Assembly: GCF_030247185.1 (NCBI RefSeq)
Contig: NC_080571.1
Coordinates: 345,123,879 to 345,187,878, forward strand
Length of the DNA stretch: 64,000 bases
Reading direction: 5' to 3'
From: Malaya genurostris
Lineage: Eukaryota > Arthropoda > Insecta > Diptera > Culicidae
Both the position numbers and the translations under genes were made by a program. Shown piece by piece: positions 22,391 through 35,248 of this stretch (its first letter is position 1; each line of letters opens with the position of its first letter). The notes below the pieces were generated by a model that was not told the DNA's origin, searched no databases, and saw nothing but the letters and a program-made list of their open reading frames with translations.

Positions 22391-24409
22391 TTTCAAAAAT
22401 TTCAAAAGCGCACTCTAATAATTTATTCTGAATTTCTTCTAAATTTGCATCTCTTTCGAAAAAAAACCTTAAAGTGCATCGGAAAACACACTTCCCAACT
22501 GGTTTTAAATCAAACAACCGTTCTTTTTCTGCGTCACCACGAGCCAAACAACGGTGGACCGACCACTTTGGTGTCACGTGGAATGGCGCCTCGTCGGAGT
22601 TACACCCCCGTCCACGGTCACCCTCACAGATGATAATGCAATGAACGGCCGGAATCCCAACGGCAATCAACGCCAATTTTTCCTTCCATTGAGCATTATT
22701 TCGACTGGATATGGTTCCTTTGTGCTCTCGTTCGGAGACGAGCCTTTTTCAAAGTGTATTTTTTTTCAATTCGTGTGGAATTATTATTAGCTTCGTGCTA
22801 TTCAGCAAATATTTATTGTCAGCGTCAATTCCGGCACGTTTCTGTGGCACTAGGTATACGAATGCGCATCACTATTGTCATTTAGTGCGGGCGAAAAATT
22901 TGCATAGAACCGCTCTGGGATGGAACAGCAAATGCGTCATTTGCTAACAGACCAGGCAAATAATCAGACGGGTAAAATATCGATAAAGCAGTAATGGAAT
23001 CAACGGCGTTACTTCTTCACTATGATAGTCCTACGTTAATTTGACACGCGCAATGATTTTGTTTGTATTCGTGGCCTACTGTGAGCCCGACGAAATTATA
23101 GTCAAAATACACTCTCCAGTGAATTGTCACTCACGTAGGGGCCACCTTTGGGCAGAACTAGTATCAGATTGACTGATGAGTGGCGATAAACCAGCATAAA
23201 CATATGAATGAATTTTTTCAGCACTCCCCAGCTCGACAGGCGGAATCAAACATAAACCAAGCCAGTAGTATTTGCTGTTATCATTGCTTGTGGCGACGAT
23301 CCGGAAAGGCTATCGTAATGATAACGCACTTTCGTGGAACCGGTCAAGTTAGAGGAAACTGAGCGCACTAATAATTTCACAAGTGGGATTTTGCTTTAGC
23401 GGACGTGACCTGCTGTTTCAACACACTTAACAGCCGAAACTTAAGTGTCCAGGATGTGCTTTGATCCTACCGACACTAAGATTCCTTCCAGTTCCAGGAA
23501 TACGACAATCTATAACGGTATTGTTATGGTAAAGTTAAAAAAATTAAACTTTCTTTAATGAAAATATTTTCAGCCAAAGGCTGGTTCGTCTCTGATTGAT
23601 TCGAAGAATATCATGACATACTGCGTATTCGATTCAATTGTTGAGACTTTGCTTGAATCATCTCGTTGCCATGGTTTTGTTTTCTACATTATCTACTGTT
23701 AAAAGTTCGTAAAAATTAGGGTGATGGAAAAGTTGTTCGCCGATCTTTTCTTCGGAATCTATGTTTCAAAAGTATCCAGCGTACACGAGATAAAAATGTA
23801 TTTGTGTTTGTCAGAATCGAATACACATTACATTTCCGCATCGGAATGTAGTATCAATACTTTGTTTTGTGTTGATCATTGAAACAACGTGAGAAAAATG
23901 CTTTGCTGTTAGTCACAAGCCTGTTTAAAAAAAAACTACAGCTCGTTTGCGAGAAGTTGCCAAACTAGTTCCAGAGCAATTTGCATGCTTTTATTTTCAA
24001 TTATTTACTCGAAGGGAACGGGTCTTAGCGTGATAGGAAAGATGATCGCCTTCCACACAGTCTAGGACTGTGTCAAATTTCAAATCCCGAAGACATTACG
24101 CAATTTTCAGTGATTCTGATTTTTGAATGTTTGACATATCGAGTTTTAAAATCATTAGTTGTAATAGTTTAGATTTATGCAATCAATTTAGACGATCAGA
24201 CTGTACAAATGAAATCATGTTCAGTCCTTTTCGTGAAAATTTAGTGCATAGGAAAAGCGTCGAAAAATGGGCATCCTCTTAAATTTTACAATCTCGTCGA
24301 GCAGAGTCGAATGATAAAATTCGATTGATTTCTCCAAAAATTCTTACGAACAGTAACGAAATTACATGTATTGGAGTCAAGAAGTTTTTTTCAGATTAGT
24401 TGATTTTTT
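22391..24409. other. Low-copy intergenic DNA, no supported gene
   Basis: 22440-23500 is less AT-rich and looks unique (for example GTGTCACGTGG near 22570, an E-box-like site). It has no open frame with recognisable sequence. 23500-24400 is AT-rich with a tRNA-like SINE remnant, listed separately. Confidence 0.45.
24026..24093 (+). repeat. tRNA-derived SINE remnant
   Basis: TAGCGTGATAGG is a near-consensus Pol III A box (about 10 of 12). A degenerate B box, TTTCAAATCCC, follows at tRNA-like spacing. The A-box block with its following GATCGCCTT recurs at 26979 (TAGCGTGATGGG) and, with a deletion, near 31886. The remnant is too degenerate to be a tRNA gene. Confidence 0.45.
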
Positions 24410-25971
24410 TCAACGACTGTAAGACAATTCAGAGACGACAAAAAGATGACAGAACGACGAAAACATGATAATTGAAAAACGACCAAAAAAACTACAGGAA
24501 ATCGAGTGAAAGACGACAGGAAAATCGATTGAGAGACTAAATAAACGACTTAACCCCGACTTCAATTAATATTAAATAGATGTTGTTCAACGTCCATAAG
24601 TACATGAAATCGTTTCATAGAATGCCATAACTAACTATTTATTTTACTATTCTGATAATTAAAGCAGTTAAAGCAATAAATTTAATTACGATATAATAAA
24701 CCCAACTCTTCTTTTATTTATTTCTAAGAATTATAGGGAAACATATTTCCCATGAAATTACCCTGCTCTGTTTATCTGATTATCTGTTTATCTCTTAATT
24801 TACATCCCCAATAGCTAAAATAAGGCTTGTACAGACATATTTCGTCCTGCACATCTTATGGTCGTGAAAGGGTTAATGATAACTGAAGGATGACCAGAAG
24901 ACAACTGAAAGAAGACTGAACAACAACTGAAATGAACTGAAAGACGACTGAAAAACAATTAAAAGAGGCTTTACGTTTAAAAAATTACGGAAGAACGACT
25001 GAAAGAATGACTAGATGTCGAGATTAAGACTACTAAAAACGATTAAGTATCAATTCAAAGATGACTAAAAGACTAAATAATACTGACAGAGGGCTAAATG
25101 AAGGAGCATTGAAAAATAATTAAAAACAACCGAATAACAACTGAGTTTGTGATTTTAATGATAAACCGTAATTCGATTAAAACGACGGACAAAAAAAAAA
25201 CAATTGAAAACCTACTGAAAAACAAATGAAAGATATTTAAAAAAATCGATAGAAAAACGATTGAGAGACTAATGAAAAGATACTGAAAGATGGATTAAAG
25301 ATAACTAGAGACAACAGCAATATGGCTGAAAGATGGCTAAAGGACGATTAAAAGACAACTGAAAAGAAACGACCGAAAGGTGATTCAGAAACGACTGAAA
25401 TACGATTGAAGGAGGATTTGCGGTAAAAATGAGGGAAGGACGATAGAAAAAGGACTGAAAGAATGACTAGAATGACTAACAAAAGATGACTAAAAACGAT
25501 TAAAAATCGATTCAAAAATAACTGAACGAAAATACTGGAAAAGGGCTGAATGCGAATGAAGGAGCATTCAAAGATAACTAAAAATGACTGAACGACGACT
25601 AAAACGACTGAAAAACGATAATTTAAAACATTTTAGTGAAAGATATTTAAAAAATCGATAGAAAAACGATTGAGAGACTGAAAGACGGATGAAAAATGAC
25701 TGGAAGACTGCTAGATTGCGACTGAACGACAACTGAAAAAAGACGACTGAATGACGATTAAAACACAACTGAAAGATGGTTAAAAAACGACTGAAAGGTG
25801 ATTGGAAAATTATTTAAAAAACGACTGAAGGATTATTGGAAGACAACTGGAAAACAACTGACGGAGGGTTGAAGGACGGCTGGAAACGACCGAAGGAGAT
25901 GGCTAGAACACGACTGAAAGGCGACTGAAAAATAACTAGAAGAAAGCTAAAAGATGACTGAAAGACCACTG

Positions 25972-26316
25972 AGGTTGTGAACCATTTCGCGGTTAATTTT
26001 AACTTTTGGTTAAAATCTGACACTTGAGTGGTTATTTTGTGTCGAGTAGTTAAATTTAACAAAAACTGCGGCCCATTTCACAGTTTGACGGATGCAAAGT
26101 TATTTGCGTTTATTTTGCACTGGAAATAATTTTGACTAAAGAATTGATATTAGAATATTCTTTGCAAGATTTTTTTTAGTGTCGGAAAATAACCATCGAT
26201 CTGTCAAAAATAACCATGCTCTCGAGCAGGGTTATTTTTGACAACATCAAATTAACCCGCTCGAGTGTCAGATTTTAACCAAAAGTTAAAATTAACCGCG
26301 AAATGGTTCACAGCCT
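25972..26316. mobile_element. 345-bp MITE with ~50-bp terminal inverted repeats
   Basis: The left end AGGTTGTGAACCATTTCGCG continues inverted against the right end, whose complement begins AGGCTGTGAACCATTTCGCG. The match runs about 50 bp with one or two differences. The body includes a smaller palindromic region around 26195-26245 (AAAATAACC and GGTTATTTT). No protein is encoded. The target duplication could not be defined because the flanks are themselves repetitive. Confidence 0.8.
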
Positions 26317-26719
26317 GAATTATGACTGAAAGACAGCTGAAGGACGATTAAAAGACAACTGAAGAGAAATGGCTTAAAGATGATTCAGAGACTACGACTG
26401 AAATACGATTGATAAATGAATGAAACATGAAGAGGAATTGGTGAAATAAAAGATGAGCAAGACTGAAAGATGACTGAAAAGCTACTGAGAGACAGCTGAG
26501 AAATGACTGAAAGATTACTGAGAGATTATTGGAAGACTAGAAGATGACTAGCCTTATGTGGGGACTAAAAAAGAATGACTGAAAAAAACTGAAAGATGAC
26601 TGAAAGACGACTAGAAGACAAATGAAAGACGACTACAAGATGACAGAAATACGACTGAAAGATGACTAAAAGAGAACTGAAAGATGTTTGAAAGCTAATG
26701 GCAGAAGGCAGATAGATAA

Positions 26720-27060
26720 ATTTGCAATACAGAAAACTATCAAAAAGTACACTCAAAAGGTTGAACTCGATTCGTAAACCTTTTTCCCATCCGTGGAACT
26801 GTTCTACCAGATGAACTCTCATAGAGATATCTCGGAAGGCAACGACGGAAAGACGGAAAATCTTTGGCAACAGACAAACAGTTCAGTGGAATCTTTTATA
26901 TAAAGTTTTTTTACGGAGATTTCTCAAAATGATCACTATGTTTTCGTATGAATCCACTAGAAATTCAAGCAACGAGCCTAGCGTGATGGGTAAGCCGATC
27001 GCCTTTTCGAATGGTGTCGGTAATTGTTACCATGACAACGCTCGGCCTCATGTGGAGACT
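26720..27060 (+). repeat. Non-repetitive segment duplicated at 31600-31950 (copy 1)
   Basis: From ACAGAAAACTATCAAAAAGT through CTCGGCCTCATGTGGAGACT this segment aligns with 31600-31950, with scattered substitutions and small indels. It contains the A-box-like SINE word TAGCGTGATGGG. It borders the left side of the homogeneous 11-bp array. Confidence 0.88.
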
Positions 27061-27105
27061 ACAGGAAAGATGACTAAAAGATGACTAAAACACGACTGAA
27101 GCACG

Positions 27106-30100
27106 AATGCCTAGACGACTGAAAGACTACTGAAAGATTACTAAAAGACTACTGAAAGACTACTGAAAGACTACTGCAAGACTACTGCAAGACTACTGAA
27201 AGACTACTGAAAGTCTACTGAAAGACTACTGAAAGACTACTGAAAGACTACTGAAAGACTACTGAAAGACTACTGAAAGACTACTGAAAGACTACTGAAA
27301 AACTACTGAAAGACTACTGCAAGACTACTGCAAGACTACTGCAAGACTACTGAAAGACTACTAAAAGACTACTGAAAGACTACTGAAAGACTACTGAAAG
27401 ATTACTAAAAGACTACTGCAAGACTACTGAAAGACTACTGCAAGACTACTGCAAGACTACTGAAAGACTACTGAAAGTCTACTGAAAGACTACTGAAAGA
27501 CTACTGAAAGACTACTGAAAGACTACTGAAAGACTACTGAAAAACTACTGAAAGACTACTGCAAGACTACTGCAAGACTACTGCAAGACTACTGAAAGAC
27601 TACTGAAAGACTACTGAAAGTCTACTGAAAGACTACTGAAAGACTACTGAAAGACTACTGAAAGACTACTGAAAGACTACTGAAAGACTACTGAAAGACT
27701 ACTGAAAGTCTACTGAAAGACTACTGAAAGACTACTGAAAGACTACTGAAAGACTACTGAAAGACTACTGAAAGACTACTGAAAGACTACTGAAAGACTA
27801 CTGAAAGACTACTGAAAGACTACTGAAAGACTACTGAAAGACTACTGAAAGACTACTGAAAGATTACTAAAAGACTACTGCAAGACTACTGAAAGACTAC
27901 TGCAAGACTACTGCAAGACTACTGAAAGACTACTGAAAGTCTACTGAAAGACTACTGAAAGACTACTGAAAGACTACTGAAAGACTACTGAAAGACTACT
28001 GAAAAACTACTGAAAGACTACTGAAAGACTACTGAAAGACTACTGAAAGACTACTGAAAGACTACTGAAAAACTACTGAAAGACTACTGCAAGACTACTG
28101 CAAGACTACTGCAAGACTACTGAAAGACTACTAAAAGACTACTGAAAGACTACTGAAAGACTACTGAAAGATTACTAAAAGACTACTGCAAGACTACTGA
28201 AAGACTACTGCAAGACTACTGCAAGACTACTGAAAGACTACTGAAAGTCTACTGAAAGACTACTGAAAGACTACTGAAAGACTACTGAAAGACTACTGAA
28301 AGACTACTGAAAGACTACTGAAAAACTACTGAAAGACTACTGCAAGACTACTGCAAGACTACTGCAAGACTACTGAAAGACTACTGAAAGACTACTGAAA
28401 GTCTACTGAAAGACTACTGAAAGACTACTGAAAGACTACTGAAAGACTACTGAAAGACTACTGAAAGACTACTGAAAGACTACTGAAAGTCTACTGAAAG
28501 ACTACTGAAAGACTACTGAAAGACTACTGAAAGACTACTGAAAGACTACTGAAAGACTACTGAAAGACTACTGAAAGACTACTGAAAGACTACTGAAAGA
28601 CTACTGAAAGACTACTGAAAGACTACTGAAAGATTACTAAAAGACTACTGCAAGACTACTGAAAGACTACTGCAAGACTACTGCAAGACTACTGAAAGAC
28701 TACTGAAAGTCTACTGAAAGACTACTGAAAGACTACTGAAAGACTACTGAAAGACTACTGAAAGACTACTGAAAAACTACTGAAAGACTACTGCAAGACT
28801 ACTGCAAGACTACTGCAAGACTACTGAAAGACTACTGAAAGACTACTGAAAGTCTACTGAAAGACTACTGAAAGACTACTGAAAGACTACTGAAAGACTA
28901 CTGAAAGACTACTGAAAGACTACTGAAAGACTACTGAAAGACTACTGAAAGACTACTGAAAGACTACTGAAAGACTACTGAAAGACTACTGAAAGACTAC
29001 TGAAAGACTACTGAAAGACTACTGAAAGACTACTGAAAGATTACTAAAAGACTACTGCAAGACTACTGAAAGACTACTGCAAGACTACTGCAAGACTACT
29101 GCAAGACTACTGCAAGACTACTGCAAGACTACTGCAAGACTACTGAAAAACTACTGAAAGACTACTGCAAGACTACTGCAAGACTACTGCAAGACTACTG
29201 AAAGACTACTAAAAGACTACTGAAAGACTACTGAAAGACTACTGAAAGACTACTGAAAGATTACTAAAAGACTACTGCAAGACTACTGAAAGACTACTGC
29301 AAGACTACTGCAAGACTACTGAAAGACTACTGAAAGTCTACTGAAAGACTACTGAAAGACTACTGAAAGACTACTGAAAGACTACTGAAAGACTACTGAA
29401 AGACTACTGAAAGATTACTAAAAGACTACTGCAAGACTACTGCAAGACTACTGCAAGACTACTGCAAGACTACTGCAAGACTACTGCAAGACTACTGCAA
29501 GACTACTGCAAGACTACTGAAAGACTACTGAAAGACTACTGAAAAACTACTGAAAAACTACTGAAAGACTACTGAAAGACTACTGAAAGACTACTGAAAG
29601 ACTACTGAAAGACTACTGAAAGACTACTGAAAGACTACTGAAAGACTACTGAAAGACTACTGAAAGACTACTGAAAGACTACTGAAAGACTACTGAAAGA
29701 CTACTGAAAGACTACTGAAAGACTACTGAAAGACTACTGAAAGACTACTGAAAGACTACTGAAAGACTACTGAAAGACTACTGAAAGACTACTGAAAGAC
29801 TACTGAAAGACTACTGAAAGACTACTGAAAGACTACTGAAAGACTACTGAAAGACTACTGAAAGATTACTGAAAGACTACTGAAAGACTACTGAAAGACT
29901 ACTGAAAGACTACTGAAAGACTACTGAAAGACTACTGAAAGACTACTGAAAGACTACTGAAAAACTACTGAAAGACTATTGAAAGACTACTGAAAGACTA
30001 CTGAAAGACTACTGAAAGACTACTGAAAGACTACTGAAAGACTACTGAAAGACTACTGAAAGACTACTGAAAGACTTCTCAAAGACTACTGAAATACTAC

Positions 30101-31020
30101 TGAAATACTACTGAAATACTACTGAAATACTACTGAAAGACTACTGAAAGACTACTGAAAGACTACTGAAAGACTACTGAAAGACTACTGAAAGACTACT
30201 GAAAGACTACTGAAAGACTACTGAAAGACTACTGAAAGACTACTGAAAGACTACTGAAAGACTACTGAAAAACTACTGAAAGACTATTGAAAGACTACTG
30301 AAAGACTACTGAAAGACTACTGAAAGACTACTGAAAGACTACTGAAAGACTACTGAAAGATTACTGAAAGACTACTGAAAGACTACTGAAAGACTACTGA
30401 AAGACTACTGAAATACTACTGAAATACTACTGAAATACTACTGAAATACTACTGAAAGACTACTGAAAGACTACTGAAAGACTACTGAAAGACTACTGAA
30501 AGACTACTGAAAGACTACTGAAAGACTACTGAAAGACTACTGAAAGACTACTGAAAGACTACTGAAAGACTACTGAAAGACTACTGAAAGACTACTGAAA
30601 GACTACTGAAAGACTACTGAAATACTACTGAAATACTACTGAAAGACTACTGAAAGACTACTGAAAGACTACTGAAAGACTACTGAAAGACTACTGAAAG
30701 ACTACTGAAAGACTACTGAAAGACTACTGAAAGACTACTGAAAGACTACTGAAAGACTACTGAAAGACTACTGAAAGACTACTGAAAGACTACTGAAAGA
30801 TTACTAAAAGACTACTGCAAGACTACTGCAAGACTACTGCAAGACTACTGCAAGACTACTGCAAGACTACAGCAAGACTACTGCAAGACTACTGCAAGAC
30901 TACTGCAAGACTACTGCAAGACTACTGAAAGACTACTGAAAGACTACTGAAAGACTACTGAAAGACTACTGAAAGACTACTGAAAGACTACTGAAAGACT
31001 ACTGAAAGACTACTGAAAGA
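27106..31020. repeat. 3.9-kb array of 11-bp unit GACTACTGAAA
   Basis: About 355 tandem copies of the 11-bp unit GACTACTGAAA with recurring variants GACTACTGCAA, GATTACTAAAA, GTCTACTGAAA and AATACTACTGA. Variant order repeats: ATTACTAAAA starts at 27401 and 28171, and again at 27863 and 28633, both exactly 770 bp (70 units) apart. Later occurrences (29040, 29260, 29414) keep the 11-bp register but not the 770 spacing. The last 1.4 kb is the most uniform. Both sides are bordered by the word GAATGCCTAGACGACT. No coding function. Confidence 0.97.
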
Positions 31021-32130
31021 CGAATGCCTAGACGACTAAAAGACGACTGAAACTGACTGAAACACGACTGAAAAGCGGCTGACGGTCGACTGAAAGACGA
31101 TTAAAGACGGCTGAAGAGCGACTGAAGGACGAATGAAAGACGACTAAAAAATGACAGAAAGACGACAGAAACACTGCTGAAAGATGACTAAAAGAGAACT
31201 GATAGATGTTAGATAGATAACTGAAAGATGATTAAAAGAAGACTGAAAGACCGAAAGACGACAGATAGGCAACCGAAAGAAAACTGAGAGACGACAGAAA
31301 GACAACAAGAAACGGCTTAAAGATGATTCAGAGATGACTGAAATACAACTGAAAGATGAATGAAACATGTCTGAAGGGGAATTGGTGAATTAAAAAATGA
31401 GAAAGACTGAAAGATGACTGAAAAGCTACCGAGACACAACTGAAAGATTGATGAGGGATGATTAGAAGACTAGAAGATGAGTAGCCTCATGTGGGGACTA
31501 AAAAAAAGACAACTGAAACAAGACTGAAAGATGACTGAAAGACGACTGAAAGACGATTGAAAGACGACTAAAAGACGACTGAAAGACGACTGAAAGATGG
31601 CTACAGAAAACTATCAAAAAGTACACTCCAGAGGTTGAACTCGATTCTGAAACCTTTCTCCAAACTGTGGAACTATTCTACCAGTTGAACTCTCATTGAG
31701 ATGCGATTAAAATACCTATCTCGAAGGGAAAGACGTTAAGTAAGCAGGACAGAAAGACGGAAAAACTTTGGCACCAGACAAACAGCTTAATGGAATCTTC
31801 TATATAATGTTTTTTGACGGAGATTTATCGTAATGATCACTATGTCCCCATAAGAATCCAGTTGAAACTCAAGCAACGAGCATAGCGTCTTTTCGAATGC
31901 TGTCGGTCATTTTTACCACGACAACGTTCGGCCTCATGTGGAGACTAAAAGAAAGACGACTGAAACACAACAGAAAGACGAATGCCTAGACGACTAAAAG
32001 ACTAATGAAAGACCACTGAACAGCGGCTGATGGTCGACTGGAAGACGATTAAAAGCCGGCAGAAGAGCGACTGAAGGACGATTGAATGACGACTAAAAGA
32101 TGACAGAAAAACAATAGAAAGACGACAGTT
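31021..32130. repeat. Diverged repeat field (right edge of array)
   Basis: Same kind of imperfect GACTGAAAGACGA words as the left edge. It includes the second copy of the non-repetitive segment and a further GAATGCCTAGACGACT at about 31979. Confidence 0.85.
31600..31950 (+). repeat. Non-repetitive segment duplicated from 26720-27060 (copy 2)
   Basis: Aligns with the left copy at an offset of about 4.88 kb. The tRNA-like A-box word is damaged by a deletion here (GAGCATAGCG runs straight into TCTTTTCGAATG). Confidence 0.88.
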
Positions 32131-33600
32131 TGACAAGCAACTTATTAAAATTAATGTCTTATTAATTTCCAACTTAGATTTAGAAATCTTAGATGGCTAA
32201 AACGTTACAATTATGCAAATGATGCATTGAAGTTTTCAAAATTCACACAATCAATCAACTAGTACGTGCGATTTTCGGATGTGCGGAAAAATCATTTCAA
32301 TTTTATTCGTATTCACGTCATCCAGTTATGTCTCTGATATTACACCCCTGTACTTTTTAGTTTTTTTTTTACAAACTAACCAGTGTGTGCAGAAAGCACA
32401 TATTTCTTTTCATTTCCTTCACGTTTCGCCTTCGACTCATCAGTACTTCAAGCAGTTCGAATTGAATTGCCATTGTCAAAGGATGTTACACCTCGGTGCA
32501 GTATCTTTAAAGTGTTGCATAAATAGTGTAAACTTTGGGTCTGCTTGACGGTTTAAATTGAGCTGCTAGGTGGCAACGACAGTTCAATTAAACTTAGGCA
32601 TATTTTTATTATGCCAGAAAATTTTCGTGGAAAACTTGATTTTCTGTAGGAAAAAAAAAATGTTGCCAATTCTTGTACAGGACAATTGCTTGCTACGAAG
32701 TCACTTACAGTAAAAATTATTGCGGATAGATACTCAAACATACGGCAACTGTTTGGCAGACCACAGTTTTATGCTAAGAACCACCGGTTCTTAGAAAATT
32801 GAAGCACTTATTATTTAGTGATTTGATTATAAATAATCAAAACTTTTTCCAGGTTCCGTCTTTCGTTTGTCATTGTATGGCAGCTCAAATTAAACCGAAA
32901 CTTACTAGTTCAATTTGAACCACTATACAGAGACTGGGTATTTTACTCATCTATCATTGATAGGAGCGGCTATATTTAACCGGTTTATGCTAAAATCATA
33001 TAACTTCGTCAGTTTTGCAACGGTTCAAGTTTGTGATTTAGGTTTACGAAAAAACCTCATCATCCGAAACTGTTTCTTCGATGTCTGAAACTACGCTCTG
33101 GTAATATTATCATTTCCATTCTTTGAATCTTTTCCATTCTAAAAATACTCCCAATTGATGAATCGTTCTACAAAAGGCACCTTCAAGCAAATATTTTTGC
33201 GATTTTATATCTGACTCTCGGCAACAACAGAAGCGATGCAACGCCAACTTTGTTTCTTTTTAAAACATTTCAGCCTCGTGATGAATCAATTCTAATCGAT
33301 TCGGTGACACACATAAATCGTGGTAAATATCGTCCAACGTAGTAGGCTGCTAGACACAACAGGTTTTAATATTTTCAGAACGGCGTATTGCAGCACAATG
33401 TGAATGTTAAAATTTTCCCGCCAAAAATGTTTTTTTTTCTGCTGTCAGTGAAATCTTTTGTTGTGTTGAGCAGACTGGATGACTGACTACTGACTATAAC
33501 GGCTGTCACGCGCAGATTATTTTCTTTTATTTTTACACTCTCAGGGACAGGTGCGTTTTTTTTTCTCAAATAAAATTGAGTCACTTCAAATTCGATTCTT
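32131..33600. other. Intergenic DNA with one terminus of the dispersed TCGT..ACGA family
   Basis: CGTATTCACGTCATCCAGTT at 32309-32328, followed by ATGTCTCTGA, is the inner and outer sequence of one end of the dispersed family, here without a matching partner nearby. The words ACGTTTCGCCTTCGACTC at about 32420 recur in altered form at 34638. No gene is seen. Confidence 0.6.
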
Positions 33601-34440
33601 TTTTTTATGTTAGAACACCACCGAGCACTTATCAATTATCGGGTAAATTGTTTTCCGAATCCAGTTACACACACTGAAGTCTGAATGTCCTTTCCGCGGG
33701 AGGGATAAAATTTCGAACGTTTTGTTACCAACCACGCGCGCTACGCAGACATTTTCGAATGTCGCAGGAATTCCACCGAACAGAAGGCACACATGTGTTT
33801 CGACCGAATGTCGTCAGTAGACTGAACTTGGACAGGTCTGAAAAATTGTATTTTAAAAATCATTACAAAAATACGCTACAAATTGCACACCAACGCACAT
33901 ACACACACACAAACGCGGCCGCACGGTCTGCGACAGATACGGCGCGGAACAAAAAAACTTGTGCGCGCTCGCCGAAGAGTACATGATCATACTGATTGTC
34001 CGAAATGAGTAGCGGCCGGCAGCCAGCGGGAAAAAAAGTGTATATTTTATTATTATATAGAGCATACTCTGGATTGAGCACCGCTCCGAAACCCGGCCCG
34101 CCCCGACCCAGCCGGTCACTGGTTGGATGTGTGAGTGTCTACTAGCGTTCGACTAACTAATAATAACCGGTGTTTGCTGACCGCTTGCAGCAATTGTAAT
34201 CTATCACCACCCGGCCAGCAATCCATTCATTCATCCATTTCCCATCCATCCATCCATCGATAGTAGCTAAGTATTCGACGCCAGTCTATGCTGTCTTCGG
34301 TGACCTTACCGAACGGTGGTGGCTGACTAAATGACTCTACACGAAGTATTTAATCATGAGGTCGACGTGTGTCCCAGGAATCAATTTCACAATTTTTCGG
34401 TTTAAAAGGGTGTTTTATTTTTGAAATCCTCTTTCTCGAA
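33601..34440. promoter_or_regulatory. GC-richer, promoter-like low-copy region
   Basis: Much less AT-rich than its surroundings. It contains GCGGCCGC (33916), CpG-rich stretches around 33940-34110 and a TATA-like TATTATATAG at about 34048-34057. An (AC)n tract lies at about 33900 and CATC-rich tracts at 34225-34260. This could be a promoter reading right toward the small ORF at 34441 and the donor-like CAG|GTAAGC at about 34717. The evidence is compositional only. Confidence 0.3.
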
Positions 34441-34665
34441 ATGGCGAGCCAAGGGGGTGGGGATTTTGATAAAGCCCAATGTGCTTTTCGAGAGAAAATA
34501 TTTTGCGATAGTATTTTAAATGCGGCAAGGCCTCCTTTGCAAAGCTCCGATTCTCTTATTAGCGGTGAATCAACAACAAGTTTTTGGTTACCAGTAATCG
34601 TTTTGTGCTTAATCTATGTTGCTGTTCGCTTTCTTCGTTACGTTTCGTCTTCGATTCTTCAGTAA
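34441..34665 (+). CDS. Hypothetical small tail-anchored protein
   Basis: The ATG at 34441 (context CGAAATGG) opens a 74-codon frame beginning MASQGGGDFDKAQCAF and ending in a hydrophobic helix, FWLPVIVLCLIYVAV, followed by a basic tail RFLRYVSSS. That topology fits a C-terminally anchored membrane protein. An upstream in-frame ATG at 34369 would add 24 residues, but the internal start has the better context. Against a real gene: the last 30 bases resemble a dispersed repeat also seen at 32410-32450 (ACGTTTCGYCTTCGAYTC), so the C-terminus may lie in repeat DNA. A donor-like CAG|GTAAGC 50 bp after the stop would put the whole frame in a first exon. I do not recognise the family. Confidence 0.25.
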   Translation: MASQGGGDFDKAQCAFREKIFCDSILNAARPPLQSSDSLISGESTTSFWLPVIVLCLIYVAVRFLRYVSSSILQ

Positions 34666-34877
34666 ATAGCTATACACAGCTGGACTGCTAGAGCAACTTA
34701 GAAGTTCAAGTTTCGCAGGTAAGCTTTCTTTGCATGAGTGTTAAAATTCTTTCAAACTCCCGGGGCCAGCTAGGCAAGCCCGAACCCAGGATTTCGTTTC
34801 GGGAGGAGCCCACAATAAGAAATAATGCATATAACTGATGATTCTTGAGCCTTTAGTATTGTTTGTTTTGCTTTTTC

Positions 34878-35100
34878 TCGTGAACACAACTTACTTTACT
34901 ATGGGGTGCCTTTTCAAAATTTACCCTATTAGAGAGTGAGAAGTTTTTGATCGTGAGTATCTCTTGTTGTATCTAACGTATCAACACAATTTTTGCTACA
35001 TGCCGTCGAAAATATGATCATCAGTTTATGATAACATTTTCAGTTGTATGACATAATTACAAATAATTCAAAATTCAAAGTATCAACGAGTATCAAAGAA
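34878..35100 (+). mobile_element. Terminus fragment of the dispersed TCGT..ACGA family
   Basis: TCGTGAACACAACTTACTTT, then ATGGGGTGCCTTTTC and TTTTTGATCGTGAGTATCTC, match the reverse complement of 45700-45840 and 63000-63121. The copy is cut off soon after TGACATAATTACAAATAATTC. The 35249-36484 MITE lies 150 bp to the right. Confidence 0.8.
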
Positions 35101-35248
35101 GAAAACTTATGACACTTGATATATTTCGTTCAGTAACAGTATTGAATCAATTCCGGAACGTTCGTAGAGCCAGTTTTGCTTCAAACAAGAGGTATACAGG
35201 GTGCTTCTGCAAATCGGAGATAGAAATCATCGATATTGTGTAAATCTA

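Larger units (their letters stand above)
24410..27105. repeat. Diverged GACTGAAAGACGA-type repeat field (left edge of array)
   Basis: Dozens of imperfect words of the form GACTGAAAGACGA, GATGACTGAAAGA and GACAACTGAAAAA, mostly 11-14 bp apart and rarely identical to their neighbours. This is the decayed form of the 11-bp array that follows. Inside it sit a MITE at 25972-26316 and a non-repetitive segment at 26720-27060. Confidence 0.85.

Noticed and set aside
27106..31020. CRISPR-like regular repeats
   Set aside because: Units are contiguous 11-mers without spacers, in a eukaryotic context, with no cas genes.
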